Shown here: positions 7,210 through 15,864 of the stretch, one piece after another
Layout: each line of letters opens with the position of its first letter
How positions within the stretch are numbered: position 1 is the first letter of the stretch
Assembly (NCBI GenBank): GCA_013003555.1
Contig: JABDIV010000103.1
Coordinates: 1 to 38,986, forward strand
Source of the DNA: Flavobacteriaceae bacterium
Lineage (GTDB): Bacteria; Bacteroidota; Bacteroidia; Flavobacteriales; Flavobacteriaceae
Reading direction: 5' to 3'
Length of the DNA: 38,986 nucleotides
Translations under genes and position numbers: made by a program
Notes under the pieces: generated by a model
Told to the model about the DNA's origin: nothing
What the model saw: the letters and a program-made list of their open reading frames with translations, nothing else
The model's database searches: none

Positions 7210-8233
7210 AATTTTAGTTACCGGTGGCCTCGGATTTATTGGTTCCCATACCGTCGTAGAACTTCATAATAAAGGTTATGAAGTATTGATTATAGATGAC
7301 CTTTCCAATTCGGAAATCGAAACAATAGCACGCATTCAATCGATCACCGGGAAACAACCGCTTTTTGAACAGATTGATCTCAAGGTAGAATCTGAGGTCA
7401 AGCGGGTTTTTGAGAAGCATAACGATATCAAAGGTGTTATCCATTTTGCGGCGAGCAAAGCCGTTGGAGAAAGCATGGATAAACCTTTGGAGTATTACGA
7501 GAATAACATCAATGCGCTCGTGTATGTCCTAAAAGCCGTTCGGCGGTTATCTTTTAAAAACTTCATTTTCAGTTCGTCCTGTACCGTTTATGGCGAAGCC
7601 GATGCCATGCCTATTACCGAAGATGCGCCTGTTAAGCCTGCTGAATCGCCTTATGGAAACACCAAGCAAATGGGCGAAGAGATCATAAGAGATCTCTGCC
7701 GTGCAGAGCGCGATTTCAGTGCTTATTCGTTAAGATATTTTAATCCTATCGGTGCCCATGAAAGTGGAAAATTAGGCGAATTGCCTATCGGAATACCTGC
7801 GAACCTTATTCCTTTTATCACACAAACAGCCGCAGGCATAAGAGAGGAACTTTCTGTTTTTGGCGATGACTATAATACACCCGATGGCACCTGCATTCGA
7901 GACTACATACATGTGGTTGACCTGGCGAAGGCCCATATTATAGCTTTGGAGCGCTTGATCGATGAAACTAAGACAGAAAAAAATTATGACGTCTTTAACC
8001 TCGGGACCGGCAGGGGCAACTCGGTGCTAGAAGTCATCAAGGCATTTGAATCGGTTACAAATCAAAAACTCAATTATAAGATCACCAAAAGACGGTCGGG
8101 CGATATAGTTCAGGCTTATGCCGATACAACCAAGGCAAATGCTGTTTTGGGGTGGAAGGCGGAAATGAGCCTTGAAACAGCCTTGTTGCATTCCTGGCAG
8201 TGGCAACAACACTTAAAAGTGATCAAAAACTAA
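7202..8233 (+). CDS. galE: UDP-glucose 4-epimerase
   Basis: This is a short-chain dehydrogenase/reductase-type epimerase of 343 residues that interconverts UDP-glucose and UDP-galactose using bound NAD. It begins with the Rossmann motif VTGGLGFIGSH. The catalytic residues are seen in FSSSCTVYGEA and in SPYGNTKQMGEE (Tyr-x3-Lys). Later motifs typical of GalE are LRYFNPIGAHESGKLGE and CIRDYIHVVDLAKAH. The ATG at 7202 lies within the last codons of the aminotransferase, an 8-nt overlap that suggests translational coupling. An upstream in-frame TTG at 7196 is less likely. The pair probably supplies sugar nucleotides for surface polysaccharide, together with the nearby waaA. Confidence 0.95.
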   Translation: MDKILVTGGLGFIGSHTVVELHNKGYEVLIIDDLSNSEIETIARIQSITGKQPLFEQIDLKVESEVKRVFEKHNDIKGVIHFAASKAVGESMDKPLEYYENNINALVYVLKAVRRLSFKNFIFSSSCTVYGEADAMPITEDAPVKPAESPYGNTKQMGEEIIRDLCRAERDFSAYSLRYFNPIGAHESGKLGELPIGIPANLIPFITQTAAGIREELSVFGDDYNTPDGTCIRDYIHVVDLAKAHIIALERLIDETKTEKNYDVFNLGTGRGNSVLEVIKAFESVTNQKLNYKITKRRSGDIVQAYADTTKANAVLGWKAEMSLETALLHSWQWQQHLKVIKN

Positions 8234-8243
8234 ATTAATCGTT

Positions 8244-9536
8244 ATGAAATTAATTCCAGCCAAGTTTATACTTTCCTTAATTGCCGTATTTGGCTTTTGC
8301 CTGATGCACGCACAAAGTACTTACCTTCATTGTGGAGGACTCGTCGATACCGCCAACGGATCAGTCTTAAAGAATAAGACGGTCGTTGTGAAAGACAAAT
8401 TAATTTCGGCAGTTCTCGATGGATTTGTTCAGCCAGACAGCAACTCCGATACCGTAATTGATCTGAAGTCTAAGACAGTGATGCCCGGACTTATCGACAT
8501 GCACGTTCATATTGAAGGTGAATCAAATCCACGACGTTATCTGGATCGATTTACAAAGAATGAAGCAGATGTTGCCTTCGGGACTTTGAAATATGCTCGC
8601 GTTACGCTTATGGCTGGTTTTACAACCGTTCGAGATATGGGTGGAACAGGCGTGAATATTTCGCTTCGGAATGCCATTGCAAATGGTGAGGTTGATGGTC
8701 CACGGATTATTACTGCAGGAAAAGCTATCGGGACAACCGGAGGTCATGCCGATCCTACCAACGGGATGCGCAAAGAACTGATGGGAGATCCCGGACCGAA
8801 AGAAGGGGTCATTAACAGTGCTGATGATGCTAAAAAAGCGGTCCGTCAACGCTATAAGGATGGGGCAGATATCATAAAAATAACAGCAACCGGTGGTGTA
8901 TTAAGCGTTGCTAAAAACGGACAGAATCCTCAGTTTACATTAGAGGAAATAAAAGCAATTTGCGAAACAGCAAAGGATTATGATATGACCATCGCCGCTC
9001 ATGCACATGGTGATGAGGGCATGCAGCGCGCAGTTATCGGTGGGGTTACCACTATAGAACACGGAACGCTCATGAGTGAAAAGACCATGGATTTGATGAA
9101 ACAGTATGGCACTTACTATGTCCCTACTATAACCGCTGGGAAAGAAGTAGTTGAAAAGGCAAAAATAAAGGGATTTTTCCCTGATATCATTGTGCCGAAG
9201 GCTCTTGAAATTGGGCCTAAGATTCAAGCCACCTTTAAAAAGGCCTACCAGCGTGGTGTTAAAATTGCCTTTGGAACCGATGCCGGAGTATTTCCTCATG
9301 GTTCAAACGGTAAAGAATTCGGATTTATGGTGGAAGCAGGTATGCCTCCAATGGAAGCAATTCAATCGGCTACCCTTACCAATGCCGGGGTTTTGGGCAT
9401 GTCGGATAAAATCGGACAAATTAAAGCAGGATTTTATGCCGACATCGTTGCAACAGACGATAATCCGATTGAGAAAATCAGTACCATGGAAGCGGTATCA
9501 TTCGTGATGAAAGAAGGAAAAGTTTATAAGCGGTAA
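8244..9536 (+). CDS. Secreted amidohydrolase (imidazolonepropionase/Xaa-Pro dipeptidase-like)
   Basis: The protein has 430 residues. A signal peptide (about 1-23, ending CLMHAQ) directs it to the periplasm or surface. Metal-ligand motifs of the amidohydrolase superfamily appear in order: DMHVH (after PGLID), the GADIIKITATGG lysine that is usually carboxylated, IAAHAHG, TTIEHGT and FGTDAG. The C-terminal part closes the small beta domain with GKIKAG-like KAGFYADIVATDDNP. Related secreted Bacteroidota enzymes are annotated as prolidases or imidazolonepropionase-like, but the substrate is not clear from sequence. It starts 10 nt after galE, so it may be on the same transcript, though the function seems unrelated. 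Confidence 0.9.
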   Translation: MKLIPAKFILSLIAVFGFCLMHAQSTYLHCGGLVDTANGSVLKNKTVVVKDKLISAVLDGFVQPDSNSDTVIDLKSKTVMPGLIDMHVHIEGESNPRRYLDRFTKNEADVAFGTLKYARVTLMAGFTTVRDMGGTGVNISLRNAIANGEVDGPRIITAGKAIGTTGGHADPTNGMRKELMGDPGPKEGVINSADDAKKAVRQRYKDGADIIKITATGGVLSVAKNGQNPQFTLEEIKAICETAKDYDMTIAAHAHGDEGMQRAVIGGVTTIEHGTLMSEKTMDLMKQYGTYYVPTITAGKEVVEKAKIKGFFPDIIVPKALEIGPKIQATFKKAYQRGVKIAFGTDAGVFPHGSNGKEFGFMVEAGMPPMEAIQSATLTNAGVLGMSDKIGQIKAGFYADIVATDDNPIEKISTMEAVSFVMKEGKVYKR

Positions 9537-9548
9537 TCGATATGATTA

Positions 9549-9592
9549 TGTAAAAAGAATACCGGAATCAATTGTCACCGGAATTTTTTACA
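9549..9592. terminator. Imperfect bidirectional terminator hairpin
   Basis: GTAAAAAGAATACCGG and CCGGAATTTTTTAC form an imperfect inverted repeat around a loop of about 12 nt, between the convergent amidohydrolase and lspA. It overlaps the lspA stop region. The two arms differ by two bases, so this is less certain than the other terminators. Confidence 0.4.
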
Positions 9593-10089
9593 TCAACGGA
9601 TTTTTTCTTTCCATATACCAAGCTGGCAGTCACTAATATTAATAAACCGGCAGTCACCGACATGTCGGCAACATTAAAAATTCCGGTTTTAAATACACTA
9701 CCCAGATCGATATGTAAAAAGTCGGTGACCGATCCAAATCGAAACCGGTCTAGAACATTTGCTATTCCCCCTCCAATAATGCAGGTAAATCCAATCAACG
9801 ACCAGCGATCAAGTTGTTTGTCCTTGAATACATGATAGGTTACCATACCGAGAACAATCACAGGAAGGATCAGCAAAAGAATAGTTTTTAAGGTCGGATT
9901 AAGATCACTTCCCATACCGAGAAATGCACCTGCGTTTTCAACATTGGTCAGAATGAAGTAATCACCTAATATTTGAGTCTCGGAAAAGGGAATGACATCT
10001 TTTCTAACAATGATTTTTGATACTTGGTCGAGGACTATATTTAATACAATAAGTCCGATGATGGAATAGGTGCGTTTCTGAAATGCCAT
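9568..10089 (-). CDS. lspA: Lipoprotein signal peptidase (signal peptidase II)
   Basis: This 173-residue membrane aspartyl protease cleaves lipoprotein signal peptides just before the lipidated cysteine. Four hydrophobic segments are visible. The family motifs are NAGAFLGMG (52-60), NVLDRFRFGSVTDF (Asp114) and FNVADMSVTAG (Asp142). The two aspartates form the catalytic pair. Only 1 nt separates its ATG from the fabD stop, so the two are cotranscribed. The repeat lipoprotein and the 24821-25351 lipoprotein in this window are likely substrates. Confidence 0.95.
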   Translation of the reverse strand: MAFQKRTYSIIGLIVLNIVLDQVSKIIVRKDVIPFSETQILGDYFILTNVENAGAFLGMGSDLNPTLKTILLLILPVIVLGMVTYHVFKDKQLDRWSLIGFTCIIGGGIANVLDRFRFGSVTDFLHIDLGSVFKTGIFNVADMSVTAGLLILVTASLVYGKKKSVDVKNSGDN

Positions 10090-10090
10090 G

Positions 10091-10984
10091 CTAAGATTCA
10101 GTTTCTATTGAAGCCGATTGCGTCAGGGCTTCACGATTGATTTTTTTAACCAAACCTTGTAAAACCTTTCCGGGTCCAACCTCTATAAATTGAGTAGCAC
10201 CATCGTTTAGCATTTGCTGTACCGACTGGGTCCAACGAACGGGTGCCGTTAATTGAGCGATCAGGTTAGCCTGAATCTCAGCTTCATCTTGTACTGCAGA
10301 GGCTGTGACATTTTGGTAAATAGGACAATTTGGCTTCCTGAATTGAGTGTTTTCGATAGCAGATGCTAATTCTTCTCTGGCGGGTTCCATCAAGGGAGAG
10401 TGAAAGGCACCTCCAACAGGTAAAATGAGCGCACGGCGGGCACCTTCTTCTTTAAGTGATTCACAGGCCATTTCAACCGCATTCAATTCCCCTGAAATAA
10501 CCAGTTGTCCCGGACAATTATAATTGGCGGCAACAACAATACCTTTCGTCATCGCGCAAACCTTTTCTACAATATCATCATCCAACCCGAGGACTGCCGC
10601 CATTGTTCCCGGAATCATTTCACAGGCCTTTTGCATGGCATCGGCACGTTTTGCTACTAAGTTAAGGGCGTCTTCAAAACTCAAGGCGCCATTAGCAACC
10701 AGTGCAGAGAATTCGCCAAGGGAATGACCGGCCACCATATCGGGCTTAAACGCATCACCAAGAACTTGAGACAAAATAACCGAGTGCAGAAAGATCGCGG
10801 GCTGAGTAACACGTGTTTGTTTCAGATCCTCGGCCAATCCTTCAAACATGATATCGGTAATGTTGAATCCTAAAATATCATTTGCTGTTTCAAACAGGTC
10901 TTGAGCCTGGGATGACTGTTCATAAAGATCGAGTCCCATTCCGACGAATTGGGCGCCTTGCCCTGGAAAAATGTATGCCTTCAT
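10091..10984 (-). CDS. fabD: Malonyl-CoA:ACP transacylase
   Basis: The 297-residue enzyme moves malonyl from CoA to acyl carrier protein at the start of fatty acid elongation in the cytoplasm. It begins MKAYIFPGQGAQFVGMG. The nucleophile is Ser88 in the elbow GHSLGEFSA, and the partner histidine lies in GGAFHSPLM. QTRVTQPAIFLHS and the C-terminal FIEVGPGKVLQGLVKKI are also family motifs. The length is normal. It is the first gene of a fabD-lspA pair and has its own candidate -7 box upstream. Confidence 0.96.
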   Translation of the reverse strand: MKAYIFPGQGAQFVGMGLDLYEQSSQAQDLFETANDILGFNITDIMFEGLAEDLKQTRVTQPAIFLHSVILSQVLGDAFKPDMVAGHSLGEFSALVANGALSFEDALNLVAKRADAMQKACEMIPGTMAAVLGLDDDIVEKVCAMTKGIVVAANYNCPGQLVISGELNAVEMACESLKEEGARRALILPVGGAFHSPLMEPAREELASAIENTQFRKPNCPIYQNVTASAVQDEAEIQANLIAQLTAPVRWTQSVQQMLNDGATQFIEVGPGKVLQGLVKKINREALTQSASIETES

Positions 10985-11005
10985 TTAGTTTGTTTTTCGA
11001 TGCTG

Positions 11006-11013
11006 CAAAAATA
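11006..11013 (-). promoter_or_regulatory. Candidate -7 box for fabD
   Basis: On the minus strand TATTTTTG fits the Bacteroidota TANNTTTG box, 21 nt ahead of the fabD ATG. I find no TTTG at the expected -33 spacing, so only half of the promoter is supported. Confidence 0.45.
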
Positions 11014-11071
11014 GAAATATTTTCCATGAATAGCCGTCGAAAAACGATAGCATCTTATGTTGCGCTTCATA

Positions 11072-11629
11072 CTAATTATCTATTGCTTTGATGACCTTCG
11101 CAGGATTCCCTCCAATAAAAACATCATCCGGAAAACTTTTTGTGACAACTGCCCCTGCACCAATAACCACGTTGTTGCCAATAGTGATTCCCGGACAAAT
11201 TACAGCGTTTCCGCCAATCCACACGTTATTACCAATGCTAATGGGTTTAGCGAATTCACGACCGCTGTTTCTTGCCTTCGCTTCTAAGGGATGTGTTGCG
11301 GTATAGATTTGAACATTTGGACCAAGCATCACATTATTTCCCATGGTTACCCTACAGACATCAAGAATACAACAACCGAAATTCATAAATACCTGCTTAC
11401 CGAGATGGATGTTTTCACCATAATCACAATAAAAGGGTGGTTCGATCCAGAGATCCTGGCCTGTCGAGCCCACCAGCTCATTTAGCAGACGATCTCGTTT
11501 GGTCTTATCGTTGTCGGTTAGGATATTGATCTTTTGAAAAAGTGTTCGTGCCCGATGGCGAGCGGCAACCAATTCCGGATCCATCGGATCGTACATATCG
11601 CCGTTAAGCATTTTCTCCTTTTCTGTCAC
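11072..11629 (-). CDS. Maltose/galactoside O-acetyltransferase-like (left-handed beta-helix)
   Basis: This 185-residue acetyl-CoA-dependent transferase is of the Maa/NodL/LacA type. The N-terminus TEKEKMLNGDMYDPMDPEL is the Mac domain typical of maltose acetyltransferase. The rest is a hexapeptide-repeat beta-helix, with IGNNVWIGGNAVICPGITIG and VFIGGNPAKVIK. The likely catalytic histidine is in YTATHPLEA. The start is GTG at 11627-11629, chosen because the first residues match the family. The next in-frame ATG would lose the conserved TEKEK. The sugar substrate in the cell is uncertain. It runs 51 nt downstream of the DHFR fusion on the same strand. Confidence 0.9.
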   Translation of the reverse strand: MTEKEKMLNGDMYDPMDPELVAARHRARTLFQKINILTDNDKTKRDRLLNELVGSTGQDLWIEPPFYCDYGENIHLGKQVFMNFGCCILDVCRVTMGNNVMLGPNVQIYTATHPLEAKARNSGREFAKPISIGNNVWIGGNAVICPGITIGNNVVIGAGAVVTKSFPDDVFIGGNPAKVIKAIDN

Positions 11630-11680
11630 CGTTATTCAGAATTATTATTATGTACTTTGACGAACTTGATTTAATGAGCT

Positions 11681-12601
11681 TTACGCCTGTCTTACGTATG
11701 TGATAAAAGAAAATGCATGGTCATGTTCAGCGTCCTGATCGTGCATTTTACAATTGATTTCCTTCCAAACCGACGTGTCAATTTTCGGGAAGAAGGTATC
11801 GGCGTTTTCGAATTGTGAATGAACACGAGTCAATTCAATTTTATCGGCTAATGTAATAGCTTGTCTGTAAATTTCACCCCCACCAATGACAAATGGCTGA
11901 CTGTCATTTCCGGCAGCTTCGAGAGCCTCTTCGAGTGAATTTACAACCAGTACGCCTTGAGGAACCGCATAGTCGCCTTGACGTGTAATTACAATATGGG
12001 TACGATTGGGCAAGGGCTTAGGGAAACTTTCAAAGGTTTTACGACCCATGATAATGTGATGATCTGAGGTTAATTTTTTAAATCGTTTTAAATCATCCTT
12101 CAAATGCCAAATCAATTTATTGTCCTTACCGATTTCATTGTTTTCACCAGCAGCAACAATAATAGTCAACTGGCTGCCACTATTATTATGGGATCTTGAT
12201 TCCTTCGGCTTTTCAGTTTGCTCAATAATTCGCTCTTCCTTCTTTAATTTCTTCTCAAGGACTTGAATGCGATTCTGTTGTTTAGCCATGAGTTTATCCA
12301 ATTGTCGTTTTTCCCATTCTTTTCCCATGAACCGGTTCATGATAAAAACATTTAACAAATGGTATAAAAACAAGAGGATCCAAATTCCGATCGCGTAAAC
12401 AAACCATTCCCGTCCGAAAATGGTAAAATCCTTACCTATTCCCAAAACCGTATTTGCCAAAATGAGTAAGACGGCACCGAAAAGAAATAAAACAAAATGG
12501 TAATACAGCCTTTTCTTTTGTTTAATGCGCCTTTGAGCATTTTGGAAGAGTTCAAGTTGTTCCTGATCAATTTGTGGTTTAGGTTTTTTTCGTCCTAACA
12601 T
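11681..12601 (-). CDS. folA: 2TM-domain/dihydrofolate reductase fusion
   Basis: Starting at the ATG at 12601, the protein has 306 residues; a longer frame to 12655 is less likely. Residues about 20-110 are a 2TM domain, with two hydrophobic segments (VLFLFGAVLLILANTVLGI and FVYAIGIWILLFLYHLL) and basic flanks. A charged coiled linker follows (about 100-140). From about 143 the chain is a complete dihydrofolate reductase: TIIVAAGENNEIGKDNKLIW, HLKDDLKRFKKLT, IIMGRKTFESFP and FVIGGGEIYRQA. The enzyme makes tetrahydrofolate with NADPH and regenerates folate after thymidylate synthase, encoded about 1.2 kb away. DHFR is normally soluble and about 160 residues, so membrane anchoring is the notable point here. 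Confidence 0.92.
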   Translation of the reverse strand: MLGRKKPKPQIDQEQLELFQNAQRRIKQKKRLYYHFVLFLFGAVLLILANTVLGIGKDFTIFGREWFVYAIGIWILLFLYHLLNVFIMNRFMGKEWEKRQLDKLMAKQQNRIQVLEKKLKKEERIIEQTEKPKESRSHNNSGSQLTIIVAAGENNEIGKDNKLIWHLKDDLKRFKKLTSDHHIIMGRKTFESFPKPLPNRTHIVITRQGDYAVPQGVLVVNSLEEALEAAGNDSQPFVIGGGEIYRQAITLADKIELTRVHSQFENADTFFPKIDTSVWKEINCKMHDQDAEHDHAFSFITYVRQA

Positions 12602-12835
12602 GAATACAAGAATTAGTATTGTAAAGGTACTGCTTTTATCAAAATGATGCCACATGATAATAAAGGGGTTATCAATTCGGAATTACGAAAACGATATCGT
12701 TGAAAATCAGTGAAATAAGAGCCTGTATTGTATTGCGAAAATCGAAAAAAAAATGATAAAATATTTTGAATTTTAAGCTAAGGTTATGTAATAATTGTCA
12801 AATTAATAATTCTTCAACATTAGTTTATAAAGATG

Positions 12836-12866
12836 TTTGTCTCTAAGAAATTCTTATATAATTTTG
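12836..12866 (+). promoter_or_regulatory. Promoter of the glycogen-binding-domain gene
   Basis: TTTG at 12836-12839, a 19-nt spacer and TAATTTTG at 12859-12866 match the Bacteroidota -33/-7 consensus exactly. The ATG lies 20 nt after the -7 box. This is the clearest promoter in the window. Confidence 0.75.
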
Positions 12867-12886
12867 GCCCGTTAAACCACTTTATT

Positions 12887-13186
12887 ATGGCAATTAAAAA
12901 ACAGTATTTAAAAAGCAAGCCAGTATGTAAGGTTACATTTTCTGTACCTGCAGAAGAGGCTAAAAAAGTAGCAGTTGTTGGAACATTCAATGAATGGAAC
13001 GAAAAGAAGGCTATTAATTTGAAAAAACTAAAAAACGGTACCTTCAAAGGAACTGTTGATTTAGAAAAAGACAATTCTTACCAATTCAGATATGTTGTTG
13101 ATGGTAAATACGTCAATGATGACCAGGCTGATTCCTATGCGTGGAGTGACTACGCGGGAGCAGAAAACGGTGTTTTGAATTTATAA
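12887..13186 (+). CDS. Stand-alone isoamylase-N/CBM48-type glycogen-binding domain protein
   Basis: The ATG at 12887 gives 99 residues (MAIKKQYLKSK), placed behind a good promoter. The longer frame would start inside the promoter. The body is a single immunoglobulin-like early-set domain: VTFSVPAEEAKKVAVVGTFNEWNE, then a GTFKGTVDLEKDNSYQFRYVVDGKYVND stretch (described in two halves), ending YAGAENGVLNL. This matches the CBM48/AMPK-beta glycogen-binding fold. There is no signal peptide and no catalytic domain, so it is probably a cytoplasmic protein of small size. A role in binding alpha-glucans is possible, but partner and function are unknown. Confidence 0.85.
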   Translation: MAIKKQYLKSKPVCKVTFSVPAEEAKKVAVVGTFNEWNEKKAINLKKLKNGTFKGTVDLEKDNSYQFRYVVDGKYVNDDQADSYAWSDYAGAENGVLNL

Positions 13187-13204
13187 AAGTCTTGTTTTGG
13201 GTAG

Positions 13205-13234
13205 AAAAAAGCCTCCTTATAGGAGGCTTTTTTT
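13205..13234. terminator. Bidirectional intrinsic terminator
   Basis: An A run, the stem GCCTCCT/AGGAGGC with loop TAT, and seven T form a strong symmetric hairpin between the convergent CBM48 gene and thyA. It touches the thyA stop codon. Confidence 0.92.
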
Positions 13235-14057
13235 ATACGGCTACAGCACCCTTAATATGCGGGTGCGGATTGTAATCGACCAGGGTAAAATCTTCAAATG
13301 AAAATTCAAAAATGTCCTTAATCTCCGGATTAATGATCATTTTAGGTAAAGGTCTGCAATCCCGGCTAAGTTGTAATTCGAGCTGCTCAAGATGATTGCT
13401 GTAAATGTGGGCGTCTCCGAAGGTGTGAACAAACTCTCCCGCTTCATAACCGCAAACCTGAGCTACCATCATGGTAAACAAGGCATAGGAGGCGATATTA
13501 AACGGAACCCCCAGAAAAATATCAGCACTGCGCTGGTATAACTGGCAAGACAACCTACCATCGGCAACATAGAACTGAAAAAATGCATGACAAGGAGGTA
13601 AAGCTGCTTTTCCATCGGCCACATTTTCACCGAAGGATTTCGATGTATCAGGCAAAACGGATGGGTTCCAGGCTGAAACCAACAAACGTCGACTATCAGG
13701 ATTCGTTTTTAATGTTTGAATGACTTCCTTTATCTGGTCGATCTCATCATCGTTCCAGTTCCGCCATTGGTGGCCGTAAACCGGTCCCAGATTTCCATTC
13801 TCATCGGCCCATTCATTCCATATTCGAACTCCATTTTCATTGAGGTAATTAATATTGGTGTCGCCTTTGAGAAACCATAGCAATTCGTGAATAATAGATT
13901 TTAAATGTAATTTTTTGGTCGTGACCATCGGAAATCCTTCACCTAAATCAAATCGCATTTGATAACCAAATACACTTTTCGTCCCGGTACCGGTGCGATC
14001 AGCTTTAAGGTTGCCATGTTCCAGAACATATTTTACGAGGTCGTGATACTGCTTCAT
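13233..14057 (-). CDS. thyA: Thymidylate synthase
   Basis: This 274-residue ThyA methylates dUMP to dTMP using methylenetetrahydrofolate. The nucleophile is Cys156 in [12 protein letters not shown]. Other family motifs are [36 protein letters not shown] and [20 protein letters not shown]. It ends at the bidirectional terminator. Upstream on the same strand are the nucleoside transporter (82 nt away) and the bifunctional nuclease, which suggests a nucleotide-supply unit. DHFR, which recycles its folate product, lies nearby but in a separate minus-strand unit. Confidence 0.97.
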   Translation of the reverse strand: MKQYHDLVKYVLEHGNLKADRTGTGTKSVFGYQMRFDLGEGFPMVTTKKLHLKSIIHELLWFLKGDTNINYLNENGVRIWNEWADENGNLGPVYGHQWRNWNDDEIDQIKEVIQTLKTNPDSRRLLVSAWNPSVLPDTSKSFGENVADGKAALPPCHAFFQFYVADGRLSCQLYQRSADIFLGVPFNIASYALFTMMVAQVCGYEAGEFVHTFGDAHIYSNHLEQLELQLSRDCRPLPKMIINPEIKDIFEFSFEDFTLVDYNPHPHIKGAVAV

Positions 14058-14139
14058 TGTCCTATTAGATTTTCGATTTTAAAAGTAAAAAAAAGAGGAA
14101 TCTGAAAAATAGGGTTGAACCGATTTATATCAAAAGTTA

Positions 14140-15855
14140 TTAACCAATGATCATACCGGCAATAGTAGCCGAAAGAAGAGAGGCGACTGTACCGCCAATC
14201 AGTGCTCTTATTCCAAATTCCGAAAGGGTTTTACGCTGTCCGGGAGCCAGTGATCCTATGCCGCCAATCTGTATGCCAATTGAAGCGAAGTTTGCAAAGC
14301 CGCAAAGCATATAGGTAGCCATAATAATCGATTTCTGGTATTTCAAATGAAGCAATTCGGCCGGATCCTTTAATTCGGCCAACTGAATGTAGCCAACAAA
14401 TTCACTGGCCACGAGTTTAATACCTAATAGCTGCCCCATTAAGGCCATGTCTTCTTTTGCCACGCCGATAAGCCACATAAGTGGGGCAAGAGTATAACCG
14501 AGAATAAATTCCAAAGAAAGTCCATCATAAGGAGTGTGTGCAAGAATCCAGTCATTTAGGCCTGTTAAGCTGCCCACTTTAATAAAGACAAAATTGATCA
14601 TGGCGATAAACGCCAGGAAGACCAGCAGCATAGCCCCTACATTCACAGCCAATTTCAAGCCTTCAGTTGTTCCATTTGCAATGGCATCGAGAATATTTGA
14701 ACCGATATTGTCCTGCGTTATTTTAAGGTCTGAATTGATCTCATCCATTTGAGGATAAAGCATTTTTGATATCACGATCGCACCAGGAGCTGCCATGACC
14801 GAAGCTGTCAAAAGGTGCTTGGCATAAAATATTTTTAAGGCTGCATCTTCACCACCCAGGAATCCGATATATGCCGCTAAAACGCCACCTGCAACTGTTG
14901 CCATACCTCCAATCATAACGAGCAATATCTCCGACTTGGTCATTTTTTCCAGATACGCCTTGATCATCAACGGCGATTCGGTTTGTCCGAGGAAAATGTT
15001 ACCAGCCACACTAAGGCTTTCGGCGCCCGAGATCTGCAATAGCTTGGTTAATAACCACGCCATTCCTTTTACCACCTTTTGAATAATACCGAGATAAAAC
15101 AATACGGATGTCAAAGCAGAGAAAAATACGATGGTAGGCAGGATTGAAACTGCAAAGGTCAATAGTGAATCTTCGATCTTATCGGTGATGAATGACTTGA
15201 AAAGAAATTCTGTCCCAGACATTGTAAAATCCAGGATTTTCACAAATATCTTACCAACAAATTCAAAAGCTTTTTGAATGATGGCCACCTTCAGCACCCC
15301 GACGGCCAGTGCTAACTGAGCAAGCAGGCCAAATCCAACGGTGCGCCAATTAATGGCTTTTCTGTTTTTGCTTAAAAGAAAGGACAGCAGCAATAACACG
15401 AACATTCCAAGTGCACCGCGCATAAGACTGTTCATAGAAAAACCTTGACTAGGAATTACATCGCTAGCTTCAGAGGTTTCAGATTCAACTATCGGTTGTT
15501 GAATTGCTTCAACTTGTTTTAAGGAAAAGCGTTTTTCATTTTCAGCCAGGACCAAGGTCGAATCTGTCTTAATTTGAACACGAAATCTCCTGATCGTATC
15601 AAGGGGTTGATCAAAATAGAATATCAATAAAGGATCTTGAAAAATATAATCGCCCGAAGCCTCGATATCTCCTTTTGAATTTGAAAATTCAAAGGCGCCT
15701 GTTTTCAGTGATAGTTGGGTAATGTCAAAGGCATTGATAATTGGAACGCTACCATCTGCAGCTGTTTCCAATCGCCATTCTTTCTCAATGCTTTGCGAAT
15801 TTACCTGAGCAAGGGCAAAAAAAATAGCTGTAACAGCCAACCAGAATCGCTTCAT
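14140..15855 (-). CDS. CNT-family (NupC-like) nucleoside transporter with periplasmic N-terminal domain
   Basis: The 571-residue protein starts with a signal-like segment (MKRFWLAVTAIFFALAQVNSQ) and an extracytoplasmic beta-rich domain of about 110 residues. About eight or more membrane segments of a concentrative nucleoside transporter follow. Core motifs are NIFLGQTESPLMIKAYL, VMIGGMATVAGGVLAAYI, ASVMAAPGAIVISKML and the C-terminal CGFANFASIGIQIGGIG. CNT proteins import nucleosides using a sodium or proton gradient. The usual bacterial NupC is about 400 residues, so the N-terminal domain is extra. It could be a lipocalin-like domain, but I cannot name it. The start lies 9 nt after the bifunctional nuclease gene, and thyA follows. 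Confidence 0.93.
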   Translation of the reverse strand: MKRFWLAVTAIFFALAQVNSQSIEKEWRLETAADGSVPIINAFDITQLSLKTGAFEFSNSKGDIEASGDYIFQDPLLIFYFDQPLDTIRRFRVQIKTDSTLVLAENEKRFSLKQVEAIQQPIVESETSEASDVIPSQGFSMNSLMRGALGMFVLLLLSFLLSKNRKAINWRTVGFGLLAQLALAVGVLKVAIIQKAFEFVGKIFVKILDFTMSGTEFLFKSFITDKIEDSLLTFAVSILPTIVFFSALTSVLFYLGIIQKVVKGMAWLLTKLLQISGAESLSVAGNIFLGQTESPLMIKAYLEKMTKSEILLVMIGGMATVAGGVLAAYIGFLGGEDAALKIFYAKHLLTASVMAAPGAIVISKMLYPQMDEINSDLKITQDNIGSNILDAIANGTTEGLKLAVNVGAMLLVFLAFIAMINFVFIKVGSLTGLNDWILAHTPYDGLSLEFILGYTLAPLMWLIGVAKEDMALMGQLLGIKLVASEFVGYIQLAELKDPAELLHLKYQKSIIMATYMLCGFANFASIGIQIGGIGSLAPGQRKTLSEFGIRALIGGTVASLLSATIAGMIIG

Positions 15856-15864
15856 TCTAAGGGG

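Noticed and set aside
9190..9507. Open frame inside the amidohydrolase on the same strand
   Set aside because: It is in another frame of a gene with clear motifs and has no domain signal or start context.
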